Shown here piece by piece: positions 45,159 to 55,300 of a stretch of DNA of 64,000 nt. This DNA is from Bacteroidota bacterium (lineage in GTDB: Bacteria; Bacteroidota; Bacteroidia; B-17B0; Aurantibacillaceae), in NCBI GenBank assembly GCA_016711805.1, contig JADJSH010000005.1, positions 124,001 through 188,000 on the forward strand, given 5' to 3'. A program made the position numbers and the translations under genes. The notes under the pieces are model-generated. The model did no database searches, was not told the origin of the DNA, and was given only the letters and a program-made list of their open reading frames with translations. Position 1 is the stretch's first letter; the number at the start of each line of letters is the position of its first letter.

Positions 45159-45821
45159 CTAAATATTAAGAAAGTGTAAAAATTCATCCAATTTATTTTT
45201 CATTCCGCTTTCAAAATCACTGTTTTGAAAAGACGCTTTTACTACATAATTGTAGCGGTAAAACGTTTGTAAAATGCGAGATAAATCTTCTTTATTTACT
45301 TTTAAGGTTACTTCTACTTTGGTACTATCAGGAACCGACGAAACATGAGCACTTAAAATTTTGGCTTCGTTCCCTTCAATTATACTTGCAATTTGCGTTA
45401 ACGAATAGTCAGCTTGATTAACTTCTAACACAATAACACCACCAAGGTTTTGCACCGAGGCCATGGTTGAAATATTTTGAAGTAATCCTTTTAAAGTGAT
45501 GCAACCTTTATATTGTTCTTTATCGTCTAACACAGCAATAAGCGTTAGGTTAAACGACATCATTAATTTCAGTAAATCGTAAGTGTGCTGATAATTGTGA
45601 ATAATAGGTTTTAATAAAGGAGCTTTGAGTTCGTTAATTTTTTCATCTGGATGATTATAATCCATAAGGTCGTGTTCTGAAACTAAACCTATTAATTCTC
45701 TATCTTTTACCACGGCTAAATGAGATACTTTAAATTGTTCCATCCAATCCAAAGCCATTTCAACCGTATCGGTATGTTTTAATGGAGGTATTTCGTCTGT
45801 TATTAAATCGGCAACTAGCAT
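45159..45821 (-). CDS. CBS-domain protein
   Basis: A 220-residue cytoplasmic protein with two CBS motifs at the N-terminus (about 1-125: ITDEIPPLKHTDTVEMALDWMEQFKVSHLAVVKD and LKPIIHNYQHTYDLLKLMMSFNLTLIAVLDD). An ACT-like regulatory region follows (about 140-205: GGVIVLEVNQADYSLTQIASIIEGNEAKILSAHVSS). Such proteins bind adenosine nucleotides and act as sensors. The gene is paired with nadK on the same strand at 15 bp, suggesting a nucleotide-linked role, but no partner enzyme is proven. The ATG at 45821 (MLVADL) is used; two codons of frame precede it. Confidence 0.85.
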   Translation of the reverse strand: MLVADLITDEIPPLKHTDTVEMALDWMEQFKVSHLAVVKDRELIGLVSEHDLMDYNHPDEKINELKAPLLKPIIHNYQHTYDLLKLMMSFNLTLIAVLDDKEQYKGCITLKGLLQNISTMASVQNLGGVIVLEVNQADYSLTQIASIIEGNEAKILSAHVSSVPDSTKVEVTLKVNKEDLSRILQTFYRYNYVVKASFQNSDFESGMKNKLDEFLHFLNI

Positions 45822-45979
45822 AAACAAAAATACTATTTTTATTATAAAACGACCGTATTAAAAGTATATTGTTTTGCAATGGTAATCAACGTTTTACAAA
45901 ATATTATAATTTTAAACTTTCTGAGTAAAGTCAAGGTTCTATAACTATAAAACCTTTATATTTGAACTTAAATTTGTTT

Positions 45980-47143
45980 ATGATTTCTTTTGATAATACA
46001 GAAAATGCTTTTAAAGCAAAATCCGATAGTGATTTAAATCGCTCTTATTGGTTGTTTAAAATGGTTGGTAATCCAACGGTTGTAAATTTTGGCGCAAAAG
46101 TGGCTCCAATTGGTTTAGCAATAGGGTTTAAAGGACTCATTAAAGGCACCATCTTTAAACAATTTGTGGGAGGTGAAAACATTAACGAATGTGATAAAAC
46201 TATTGCAGAGCTTGGTAAGTTTAACATTGGAACTATTTTAGATTATAGTGTTGAAGGAAAAGAAAGCGAAGTAGATTTTGATGCTTGCTGTAAAGAAACG
46301 ATTGAAACCATTCACAAAGCTAAAAATGATAAACTAATTCCTTTTTGTGTTTTTAAAGTTACTGGTTTAGCCCGTTTTGCTTTACTCGAAAAAGTAAGTG
46401 CAAACGAAAAGTTAACGGATGCAGAAATTAAAGAATATGAGAAAGTAAAGCAACGTGTTTTTCAAATCAGCAAAGAGGCTTTTGAGGCAAATCAGCCATT
46501 ATTTATTGATGCAGAAGAAAGTTGGATACAGCCTGCTATTGATGCATTAGCTGATGAAAATATGGCTAAGTTCAATAAAGATAAAGCTATTGTTTATAAT
46601 ACATTTCAATTATACCGAAAAGACAGATTAGACTTTTTAAAACAAACGATTGCGAATGCAAAAGCAAATGGTTTTCATGTTGGAGCAAAGTTAGTTCGTG
46701 GCGCTTATATGGAAAAAGAAAGGGCAAGAGCTATTGAAAAAAAATATCCTTCCCCCATTCAAGAGTCTAAAGAAGATTCGGATATAGATTATAATTTAGC
46801 TTTAGAAGAATGTGTGAAAAATATTGATATGATGGGGCTTTGCGCTGGAACGCACAACGAAAAAAGTAGTTTATATTTGGTTGAATTGATGAATAAGTAT
46901 GCCATTTCAAGTTCCGATAAACGCGTTTATTTTTCTCAATTATTAGGAATGAGCGATCATATTAGTTACAATTTAGCATTGGCAAATTACAATGTTTCTA
47001 AGTATGTTCCTTATGGTCCGGTGAAAGAAGTGCTGCCATATTTAATGCGTAGAGCACAGGAAAATACTTCAGTTAAAGGTCAAACAGGACGAGAGTTAAG
47101 TTTGATTATTAAAGAGAAAGAGAGAAGGAGTAAGCTTAAATAA
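45980..47143 (+). CDS. Proline dehydrogenase family protein
   Basis: A 387-residue FAD-dependent enzyme that oxidises proline to pyrroline-5-carboxylate. The TIM-barrel features are FCVFKVTGLARFALLEKVSA, PLFIDAEESWIQPAIDAL, VYNTFQLYRKDRLDFL, GFHVGAKLVRGAYMEKERARA, FLCAGTHN-like GLCAGTHNEKSS and a C-terminal YGPVKEVLPYLMRRAQENTS with the two arginines that bind the proline carboxylate. It is the monofunctional type common in Bacteroidota and eukaryotes, not a PutA fusion. A TATATTTG element (45957-45964) lies 16 bp before the ATG. Confidence 0.92.
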   Translation: MISFDNTENAFKAKSDSDLNRSYWLFKMVGNPTVVNFGAKVAPIGLAIGFKGLIKGTIFKQFVGGENINECDKTIAELGKFNIGTILDYSVEGKESEVDFDACCKETIETIHKAKNDKLIPFCVFKVTGLARFALLEKVSANEKLTDAEIKEYEKVKQRVFQISKEAFEANQPLFIDAEESWIQPAIDALADENMAKFNKDKAIVYNTFQLYRKDRLDFLKQTIANAKANGFHVGAKLVRGAYMEKERARAIEKKYPSPIQESKEDSDIDYNLALEECVKNIDMMGLCAGTHNEKSSLYLVELMNKYAISSSDKRVYFSQLLGMSDHISYNLALANYNVSKYVPYGPVKEVLPYLMRRAQENTSVKGQTGRELSLIIKEKERRSKLK

Positions 47144-47155
47144 GAAATCGATATC

Positions 47156-47196
47156 AAAAAAAATCCCATCCGCCAACTGACAGATGGGATTTTTTT
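47156..47196. terminator. Bidirectional terminator between proline dehydrogenase and porV
   Basis: AAATCCCATC (47161-47170) and GATGGGATTT pair around a 12-nt loop, with seven A residues before and seven T residues after. It serves both convergent genes. Confidence 0.85.
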
Positions 47197-47208
47197 AGTT
47201 TTTTAATT

Positions 47209-48459
47209 TTATGGGTTTGGAGTTACAGGAGCAGTATCTTTATTTTGATCTTTAAAAGCATCAAAATCAAATGTTAATGTGAAGCGTAAAGTGTTTTGCA
47301 ACGGATTACGCTGTGTAATAGGAACTAAGTATGCAAAGTCAATACCAAATACATTATATCTTAATCCTAAACCAACTGTAAAATATTTACGATTACCTTT
47401 TGTTTTCGCTTCATTAAAATAACCAGCTCTAATCGCTAATGTTTTCGCATACCAGTATTCGAAACCAATGCTGTAATTAATTTCTTTTAGCTCTTCTTTT
47501 CCTCCACCTGGCGCATCGCCAAACGATTGTAACATGCCTTTAGCAATACCTACATTCGGATCTTTACCAGCTTCAATTATTTTTTCGTTAGTTGAGTTGT
47601 TAATGGAATCGGTTCCAGTAACTGTTTTTAAATATACTGGTTGAGTTGGCACTAGTAATTTATTGACATCGGCATAAATGCCAAATGTATTGTAATCATC
47701 AATAATTGTTTTTAAGCCACCGCCTAAACGTAAGTTAATAGGAATGAAATCTCTTTTAACCGAATAGGAAACTTTTGAACCGATATTACTAACCACTAAT
47801 CCTAAACTAGCTACAGCTTTTTTATCGTTTATTTTTAATTTTTTTGATTGGTAATATAAGCCAACATCCACAGCTGTTGATGTGCCTGGTTTTGTAGGCT
47901 GCCCGTTACTTAGAGTATAATTACCAGTTAAGTTTGAACGAATGTAACGTACAGCTAACCCAGCAGAAAACGTTTCAGATAATTTTTGAGAGTAAGCTAA
48001 ATCTAATGCGAATTCATTTGGTCTAAATTGTCCAGTTGTATTACCAACGATATCAGTAAAGGTAATATTACCCAATGAGAAATATCGAAGAGAAGCACCA
48101 ATAGCTTGAGTTTTACTTATTTTGCCGTAACCAGCTACGTAGTATAAATAAATATCGGGTACTAATTGCTTAAGCCAAGGCGTAACAGAAATAGCTGCAC
48201 CACCTTTTTTTTCTGAGAAAGCCATTTTTGCAACATTCCAATGGATACTGTTTCCATCAGCAGGAGTAGCTGCGCCAACTTCGCCCATCCCGCCTTGTTT
48301 AGAGTCGGGAGCAATCATTAAAAAAGGTACAGCTGTAGTAATTGTATTTACTCGTCCACTAAGTTCTTGTGTAGTTAAATTCGAAGAACTTGTTTGTGCT
48401 ACTGCTTGTGCAGACAACATAACCCCAGTTCCAATAGTTCCTATAATTCGTTTTTGCAT
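47209..48459 (-). CDS. porV: T9SS outer-membrane shuttle protein PorV
   Basis: A 416-residue FadL-like outer-membrane barrel with signal peptide (1-21). The mature start with NTITTAVPFLMIAPDSKQGGMGEVGAATPADGNSIHWN is diagnostic of PorV/LptO. The C-terminal half contains the FEYWYAKTLAIRAGYF and VGLGLRYNVFGIDFAYLVPI strands. PorV carries folded cargo from the SprA/Sov translocon to the sortase PorU. It lies 47 bp downstream of porU on the same strand, the classical arrangement (gldJ-porU-porV in Flavobacterium). Confidence 0.93.
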   Translation of the reverse strand: MQKRIIGTIGTGVMLSAQAVAQTSSSNLTTQELSGRVNTITTAVPFLMIAPDSKQGGMGEVGAATPADGNSIHWNVAKMAFSEKKGGAAISVTPWLKQLVPDIYLYYVAGYGKISKTQAIGASLRYFSLGNITFTDIVGNTTGQFRPNEFALDLAYSQKLSETFSAGLAVRYIRSNLTGNYTLSNGQPTKPGTSTAVDVGLYYQSKKLKINDKKAVASLGLVVSNIGSKVSYSVKRDFIPINLRLGGGLKTIIDDYNTFGIYADVNKLLVPTQPVYLKTVTGTDSINNSTNEKIIEAGKDPNVGIAKGMLQSFGDAPGGGKEELKEINYSIGFEYWYAKTLAIRAGYFNEAKTKGNRKYFTVGLGLRYNVFGIDFAYLVPITQRNPLQNTLRFTLTFDFDAFKDQNKDTAPVTPNP

Positions 48460-48506
48460 TGTTTTAAAATCTTTTTTTCATTAAAAAGAGAGCATCAAAG
48501 ATATAA

Positions 48507-51500
48507 TTAATTTAGAATTACCAACTTTTCTATTTTATCAGCTTTTTTCTTTGCTCCATCTGTAACTGAAACTTTGTAAATATAAACGCCTCTGGCTAAT
48601 TTATCACCAAATTCGTCTTTCCCATCCCATTCAATACCATCAAAACGAAAACCTTCGTTATTTATTGTTTGATTGATCGATTTTACCACTTTTCCAGTAA
48701 TTGTATAAATCTGAATTAAAACTTTTAGGCTTACACAACATTGATTGTGCTCAATAAAAAATTTAGTTTTTGTAGTAAATGGGTTTGGATAATTTAAGAT
48801 ATGAGTTAAAGCTAAATCTGCCTGATTAGATACTACAAAGTCGGTAAAAGAGTAAGACGAGTTATTTTGAACATCCCACACTTTTAAACTTAATGTATGT
48901 TTACCTTCAGAAAGTTCGTTAAGAGGGTATCTTATTTTTCCTGATTGATAGGTGTTTAAATCCGATACATAATAATCATTTAACACAATGGCATTTTTGG
49001 TATTTTCATCTAGTATAGCTACAATATCGTGGCCAATGCCTGTTCCAATGGTATTTATCCCACTAATATCAGAAACTTTAGCATAAACTTTTGGGCTTTC
49101 ATTAGTAACCCCACCAGATACAAATTTCTCGTCATTCATATACAAGTTAATGGATGGACCTTGATTATCACTTATAGCATTAGGATTTGATCCACCAATG
49201 ACAATTTTATCATAATAGCCATTTGCATCGTTAATGCCATTATGAGCATAATAACTTATTTTACCAGTTCCAAAATTGTAAGATATATCTTTTGGTATTA
49301 AAAATGAAAATGTAAAATCACCATTAATAACTTCAGACTTCCCTTTATAAATAATATTTTTTTGAATAAGAAATTTCACTGGAACAGTATCTGCTGATGA
49401 AATGGGATCATTTATTAATGTTCTAACCATTCAGCTTTATCAAATACAGTGGGATAAACAACCCCATTAAAATTAGTTAATTTATTACCACTAGCATCAC
49501 CAACATAGCCGGTAATAGTTAAAAGTGATAGTGCATTTAAAGTATCACTCGATGTAGGAGATACTGCTTGAGAATTGATAGTAGACGTGAAAACGCGTTG
49601 CTCTGGATATGATAATTTTAGAGCAGGATCTCCTAAAATAACAAAGTTCATATATTGAGAATTTCCTGCAGTCAGGTCGCGTTTCGTTAATCTATACAAA
49701 TCTCCTATGTGAGGCATTTTGCCGTTTGACATTGGATTTAATGCGTGATTATAAAATTTATCGTTTAAAATAAAATTTAATCCCGAAAATGCTAATCGAA
49801 CAGTTGTCATTAATCCTATCGCGCCACCATTTTCATTTAATAAACAGTATTCGCCAGCCGATGTTCTGTCTGGATCATCAAATCTACTAAACTCACAAGT
49901 GGCTGTAACAAACAATGGCAAATTGTTTTTATTTTTCCAATTTAAAATTTGAGAAACTTCAACAACACGTTCGTCAGCTAAACCTAGCTCACCACCATGA
50001 CCTGTGTAATTTAAAATTAATGCACCTTTTTCAATTCTTCTATTTAAATCGTCAACAGCAACAGGGTATCTATCTCCTCCGGGTGTAGATTCTTGCACAT
50101 AGGCATCTAGAAATATTTTATCAACGTTATAATATTTATTGCCGTTATAAATTTTATTAGCTAAAGAGTTAGCTTGATTAATGTGTTCATTCCCATCTTG
50201 ATCATCTCCTACAAAACACACCCAATTTCTCCAATCACCCTGAGGATAATCATTCTCAGCAGTCACACATGATGATTCAATCGCATTAACGTTGAAGCCA
50301 AAATTTTGTTTGTAATAATGTTCTATTTTGTTTGTTACTGCAATAGCCTCCGGTTTATTTTTTACAGGAAATCGTCCAACGCCAATATCAACTAAATCTA
50401 CCCCACCTGCTAATAAATCGCCTTCATTATTATCCATCATACCAAAATAGTCATCTGTGATAAAAGAATTAGTGTAGGAACTTGAATTAGATGTTTCGTA
50501 TGTAGGAATTAAAGCGGTATTCCCACTTCCGTTAATATCTTTATTTTTATAAGACCCATCACCTAATAATAATAAGTATTTGGTTGCTTCTGTAGGGTCT
50601 GTTGGTCTTTTGTAAAGCATTTTCACAAAATCTCTTATTCCACCAATATCAGGTGTGCCAGACGAAAATTCGTTATATACTTCTTGCGTTGTCGCAATCG
50701 CATAAGTTAATGTGTCGTATTGCTGGTGAATGGCGGCAATACGCTGAGCTTCTGCCAAAAACGAAGGATGAGTTACAATTACAAAATCAGCTTGTTGTAT
50801 ACCATGTAAGTTTTGATTTGGAACAGAGCCATATCCTTTTGGAACGAAAGTTTGATTAGTAGTAAAGATTGTAAATTGTTTCAACGAATCAGAGATCGCT
50901 GTAAAGTCTAAGGTATTTCCAGAAGTATTAAACTGTTGTTCTTTAACATCAAAAGGATTGGTAACATCCCAAATAGTTGGAGAAACAGGATTGTTATTTG
51001 TTATAACATATTTTGCAAATGTGTTTGGTCCTACAACAGTTTTCCTGTCTCTAAAATTAAATTGTGATTGATTGAATATTAAATTTCTTCGAGCATTAAA
51101 TACTATATTATCTAACCATCCAGTGGCATTAGATGTTTGTTTTGTTACTGAAACAGATAGATAAGTTGAACTAAGTATACCGCCTTTAGCATTTTCATTT
51201 GGATATCCTACATCAGATAAATAGTTGTTTATATTGGTAGTTGGGCAAGAAATGCTAAATGACCCAGAATTAAAATTAACTCCAAAAACTGATGGGCCAG
51301 CCGCAGCATCGCTTCTTCCTAAAACACCAGCGTGCACATAAACACTATCTCCAATGGCAGCATCCGGTATTAAAAATGAAAAAGAATAAGATGTTGTTAA
51401 GTCAAATTTTTCGCCATAAAATTCTCTTCCACTTTTTACGAGGTTGGTTGTGTTTTGCTCATGAAAACCAAAAAAATCTTGCTTATTTGTTGTCGTATTT

Positions 51501-52474
51501 GGTGTATTTGAAAGAGAGTTTTGTGAAGAAATTCTTTTACCTGTTCCTAAGTCAGCAGTGATATAATAAAATGAAGTATCACTAAAATAATGAATTTGGT
51601 GATCGAATGGCATTTTTGAGCCAGAAACACGTTTCCATGAATCGGTGCTTTGTCCGTAAAAAAGAATATAATCACTGTTATCAAAAACACCATCGTTTTC
51701 TCCAACAACTACAATTGCATTTTCATTTAAATCATCATATCTAAAAACAGAATTTTTTTCTGGCATTAATTTACCACCATTGCCGTATATTCTGATGTTT
51801 CTTGGGTCTGTGTTTGCAACATTTAAACCTAAATTAGTTAGCAATGTTTTATCTATTTTATAAACGCCATCCTTCGTAACGCCTACCTTATACCACTTAC
51901 CAGTAGCTAAAACAGATGAGTTTGCAGCAAGGGTCTTATTGATTTGTTTAAATGGAGAGTTTGATAAAGTAGTATTAAAATTTTGTTGATCCCAAGTAGG
52001 AGTATAGCTTTCTAAAAATTCATATTTGTTAGTGGTTGAATTCAATCTAATAGAAGTTATTTTAGCGTACACTAAATTTTCATTTCTAGATGTTCCAACA
52101 TAGCTTACTATATCAAACTCTGAAGTGATGTGTTTTTTGAAATCAGTAATTTCTTCTAATTCTTTTGAAGTTAATTCCCTAACAATACTATTTTCAATTT
52201 TAAATGAAGGAACTAAGTTGTTTTGAAGAATTAAATTATCCAGATAATAAGGTAAACTATTTTTTTGTACATCACGATGAACGCGACTTAAAAAAGAATC
52301 TTTGTTTTTTTCTGAAATTACGCCTGTATTATTATTTTCAAGGCCATTTTTAACGTTTTGTTTGTTTATCTGAGAATAACCTGAAAAATAGCTAGAAAAT
52401 AAAATAACTAAAATTATTAGGTTAGATTTAGTGATACAAAGCATTTGCTTGATTTTTTTAGAAGTTATATTCAT
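48507..52474 (-). pseudogene. porU: T9SS sortase PorU, one frameshift
   Basis: Rebuilt as 1322 residues (or 1312 if the ATG at 52444 is used). A signal peptide precedes a long N-terminal beta region, a gingipain-like C25 cysteine peptidase domain (about 550-960) and Ig-like domains, ending in a C-terminal sorting-like region. The catalytic histidine is in NYTGHGGELGLA and the catalytic cysteine in VTATCEFSRFDD. PorU removes sorting domains of T9SS cargo and transfers the cargo to anionic LPS. The frame is lost near 49436 where AA should be AAA; adding one A joins DKAE to MVRTLINDPIS. A sequence error is likely because porU is required for secretion of the many cargo proteins here. Confidence 0.9.
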
Positions 52475-52576
52475 TAAAACGACAAAGAAAATGAAATATT
52501 GTTGTATAAAAGTTTTTATTTTCAAAATTAGACTGCTATATTTGTGATTAGGAATAGATTAAGTAAAATAACTTAC

Positions 52577-53530
52577 ATGGCGAAGAAACTGATATTATTA
52601 CTCACAATTGTTTGTGTTACTGGCATTTGGCAAGATGTATATGCTCAAGATCCCCAATTTACGCAGTTTTATGCGAATCCTCTGTATTTAAATCCAGCAT
52701 TTGCTGGTACAGCAAGATGCCCACGTATTTGTATGAATTACAGAAATCAGTGGCCAAATTTATCAGGAACTTATGTAACTTATAGCGCATCTTATGATCA
52801 GCATATCGACGCTATTAGCGGTGGATTGGGCTTAATCGTAACTCAAGATGATCAAGCGCGAGGAACGTTAAAATCTACTCAAGCTAGCTTAGTTTATTCA
52901 TATTTATTACCAGTTACACGTGAATTTTCTATCAAAGCTGGATTACAGGCTGGTTTCTTTCAAAAATCATTAGATAGAACAAAATTAAATTTTGGTGATA
53001 TGATTGATGCTAGAAGAGGTTTTGTTTGGAATACAAATGAAATTATACCAGCTCAAACAAAAACAAACTTAGATTTTTCGGCAGGTTTATTAGGATACAG
53101 TAAACGTTATTTCGTAGGTTTTGCTGCACATCATATTACCCAACCTGACGAGGGTTTACAAGGTCCATCTAAATTACCATTAAAAATTACAGGTCACGCA
53201 GGTGCTATTATTCCTTTAGAAAAAGGAAATGAGTCTTTCATCTCTCCAAACGTATTATTTCAACAACAACAAAACTTTACTCAGCTAAACTTAGGGTTAT
53301 ATTTTGTTAAAGGTAATTTTGTTGGTGGTTTATGGTACAGAAACTCCGATGCGTTTATCGTATTAATTGGTGTTCAAACAGATCACTTAAAAGTAGGATA
53401 TAGTTATGATGTTACTGTATCTAAATTAGCAAGTAATACTGCAGGTTCTCATGAAGTATCTTTACAGATTCAATTCGAATGTAGACCTAAGAAAAAGAAA
53501 TATAGAACAATCAGTTGTCCATCTTTCTAA
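52577..53530 (+). CDS. PorP/SprF family T9SS outer-membrane protein
   Basis: A 317-residue protein. The signal peptide (VYA|QDPQ) is followed by the family's mature start QFTQFYANPLYLNPAFAGTARCPRICMNYRNQWPN. The last strand ends GSHEVSLQIQFECRPKKKKYRTISCPSF with the family's final cysteine. PorP/SprF proteins anchor in the outer membrane and help export or attach T9SS components and type B cargo. It is divergent from porU; a TATATTTG element (52537-52544) precedes the ATG at 52577, which replaces a 11-codon upstream extension of the frame. gldJ starts 60 bp downstream. Confidence 0.9.
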   Translation: MAKKLILLLTIVCVTGIWQDVYAQDPQFTQFYANPLYLNPAFAGTARCPRICMNYRNQWPNLSGTYVTYSASYDQHIDAISGGLGLIVTQDDQARGTLKSTQASLVYSYLLPVTREFSIKAGLQAGFFQKSLDRTKLNFGDMIDARRGFVWNTNEIIPAQTKTNLDFSAGLLGYSKRYFVGFAAHHITQPDEGLQGPSKLPLKITGHAGAIIPLEKGNESFISPNVLFQQQQNFTQLNLGLYFVKGNFVGGLWYRNSDAFIVLIGVQTDHLKVGYSYDVTVSKLASNTAGSHEVSLQIQFECRPKKKKYRTISCPSF

Positions 53531-53590
53531 AAATAAATTGTAACCTTTTCATAAAAATTTCGTTATAGCCTTACATTAAAACCCAAAACC

Positions 53591-55237
53591 ATGAAGTTTA
53601 ATTTCATAAAAAGTCCCAAAGCACTAGCAATCATCTTATCTATTGTTGCAGTATCATGTGGAACAGAGCGCTCACCAGTTACAGGATGGTCATATAATGA
53701 TCCTGATAATGGTGGTTTTGAAAAAATGCCTTATGAAGAACAAGAAACAGGCCCAGGATTAGTTCTGATTGAAGGTGGTTCGTTTTCTATGGGACGAAAT
53801 GAAACGGATGTTACTTACGAATGGAATAACGTTCCTCGTCGTGTAACCGTTTCTTCTTTTTATATGGATGAAACAGAAGTTAGTAACTTCTCTTATTTAG
53901 AATATTTATGGTGGACAAACCGTGTGTTTGGACCAACTTTCCCAGATATTTACTATAAAGCACTTCCTGATACATTAGTATGGAGAGAGAAATTAGCTTA
54001 TAACGAACCTTATGTTGAATATTATTTACGTCACCCATCTTATAGAGATTATCCTGTAGTTGGTATTAACTGGTTACAAGCGAATGAGTTTTGTGCATGG
54101 AGAACTGACCGTGTTAATGAGTTTATCTTAATTCGTGAAGGTTTATTGGATCACGTTCCAAATCCTTCTGATCAAGATTATTTCAGTACAGAAGCTTATT
54201 TATCTGGAAAATGGCAAGGACAATTAAAACAAAAATTGCCTTCATTTGATGAGCAAAACCCAGAAAGAGATGTTAAAATGGAAGATGGTATCTTTTTGCC
54301 AAAGTACCGTTTACCAACAGAAGCTGAGTGGGAATATGCTGCTTATGGTTTAATTGGAAATACTATCGGTGAGCGTATTACAGATAGAAGAATTTATCCT
54401 TGGAATGGACATAGTGTTCGTAACTCTGATGAAAAATACATTGGTCAAATTGCAGCTAACTTTGTTAGAGGAAGTGGTGATATGATGGGAACTGCTGGTT
54501 TCTTAAATGATAACGCCGATGTAACTGCTCCAGTTTATTCATATTGGCCAAATGATTATGGTTTATATAACATGGCAGGTAACGTTTCTGAGTGGGTAAT
54601 GGACGTTTACAGAGCTAGTACAGCGCAAGATGCGGATGAATTTAGACCTTTCCGTGGTAACGTATTTGTTACTCAAGTAAAAGATAGTACAGACGGATCG
54701 ATTGCAACTAACATTGATGGTCCTGTATTCCAAAAATTCATTCATAAAGTGAATCCTCCTACAGCCCATGGTGTATCTGGTGAAACAACTGAAATTACGG
54801 ATAGTGTATTAACTGTTTTAACTGCAGATGCTCAAAATTATAAAAATGCACCTTCTGATGGTAAATCTGATATCCCAGGACGTGTAAAATGGAGAGAAGT
54901 TACTTCTGCTATTGCATCTGATAACTTAGATGAGCGTAGAAACTATAAAACATCTGATTATATTAGTTATTTAGATGGTGATGTTAACTCATCTTTATAC
55001 TATACTGAAGGTGAAGAAGCATACGGAGAAAGAGCAAATAGCTTAATGTACGAATATGCAAAAACATCTTTAATTAATGATAAAGCTCGTGTATACAAAG
55101 GTGGTAGCTGGAGAGATAGAGCTTACTGGTTAAACCCTGGTACTCGTCGTTATTTAGATCAAAGACAAGCAACTGCTTATTTAGGATTTAGATGTGCGAT
55201 GGTTAGAGTTGGTAGTCCAGTTGGTTTAGGAAAATAA
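53591..55237 (+). CDS. gldJ: Gliding motility lipoprotein GldJ
   Basis: A 548-residue lipoprotein with lipobox VAVSC (cysteine at 23) and a large FGE-sulfatase (formylglycine-generating enzyme-like) domain. Key stretches are GLVLIEGGSFSMG, YRDYPVVGINWLQANEFCAWRT, YRLPTEAEWEYAA, YNMAGNVSEWVMDVYR, and the C-terminal KGGSWRDRAYWLNPGTRRYLD. GldJ resembles GldK in domain type, but length and its place between a PorP gene and murF match gldJ of Flavobacterium, where it stabilises GldK and the gliding/T9SS machine. No catalytic cysteine of true FGE is needed and none is evident. It is followed by a terminator. Confidence 0.88.
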   Translation: MKFNFIKSPKALAIILSIVAVSCGTERSPVTGWSYNDPDNGGFEKMPYEEQETGPGLVLIEGGSFSMGRNETDVTYEWNNVPRRVTVSSFYMDETEVSNFSYLEYLWWTNRVFGPTFPDIYYKALPDTLVWREKLAYNEPYVEYYLRHPSYRDYPVVGINWLQANEFCAWRTDRVNEFILIREGLLDHVPNPSDQDYFSTEAYLSGKWQGQLKQKLPSFDEQNPERDVKMEDGIFLPKYRLPTEAEWEYAAYGLIGNTIGERITDRRIYPWNGHSVRNSDEKYIGQIAANFVRGSGDMMGTAGFLNDNADVTAPVYSYWPNDYGLYNMAGNVSEWVMDVYRASTAQDADEFRPFRGNVFVTQVKDSTDGSIATNIDGPVFQKFIHKVNPPTAHGVSGETTEITDSVLTVLTADAQNYKNAPSDGKSDIPGRVKWREVTSAIASDNLDERRNYKTSDYISYLDGDVNSSLYYTEGEEAYGERANSLMYEYAKTSLINDKARVYKGGSWRDRAYWLNPGTRRYLDQRQATAYLGFRCAMVRVGSPVGLGK

Positions 55238-55259
55238 ATTTGTTGAAAACTATATAGGA

Positions 55260-55289
55260 AGCCCCTTATCAAACGATAAGGGGCTTTTT
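55260..55289 (+). terminator. Terminator after gldJ
   Basis: GCCCCTTATC (55261-55270) and GATAAGGGGC (55275-55284) form a perfect 10-bp stem with a 4-nt loop and T5. Confidence 0.88.
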
Positions 55290-55300
55290 AATTTTATAGC

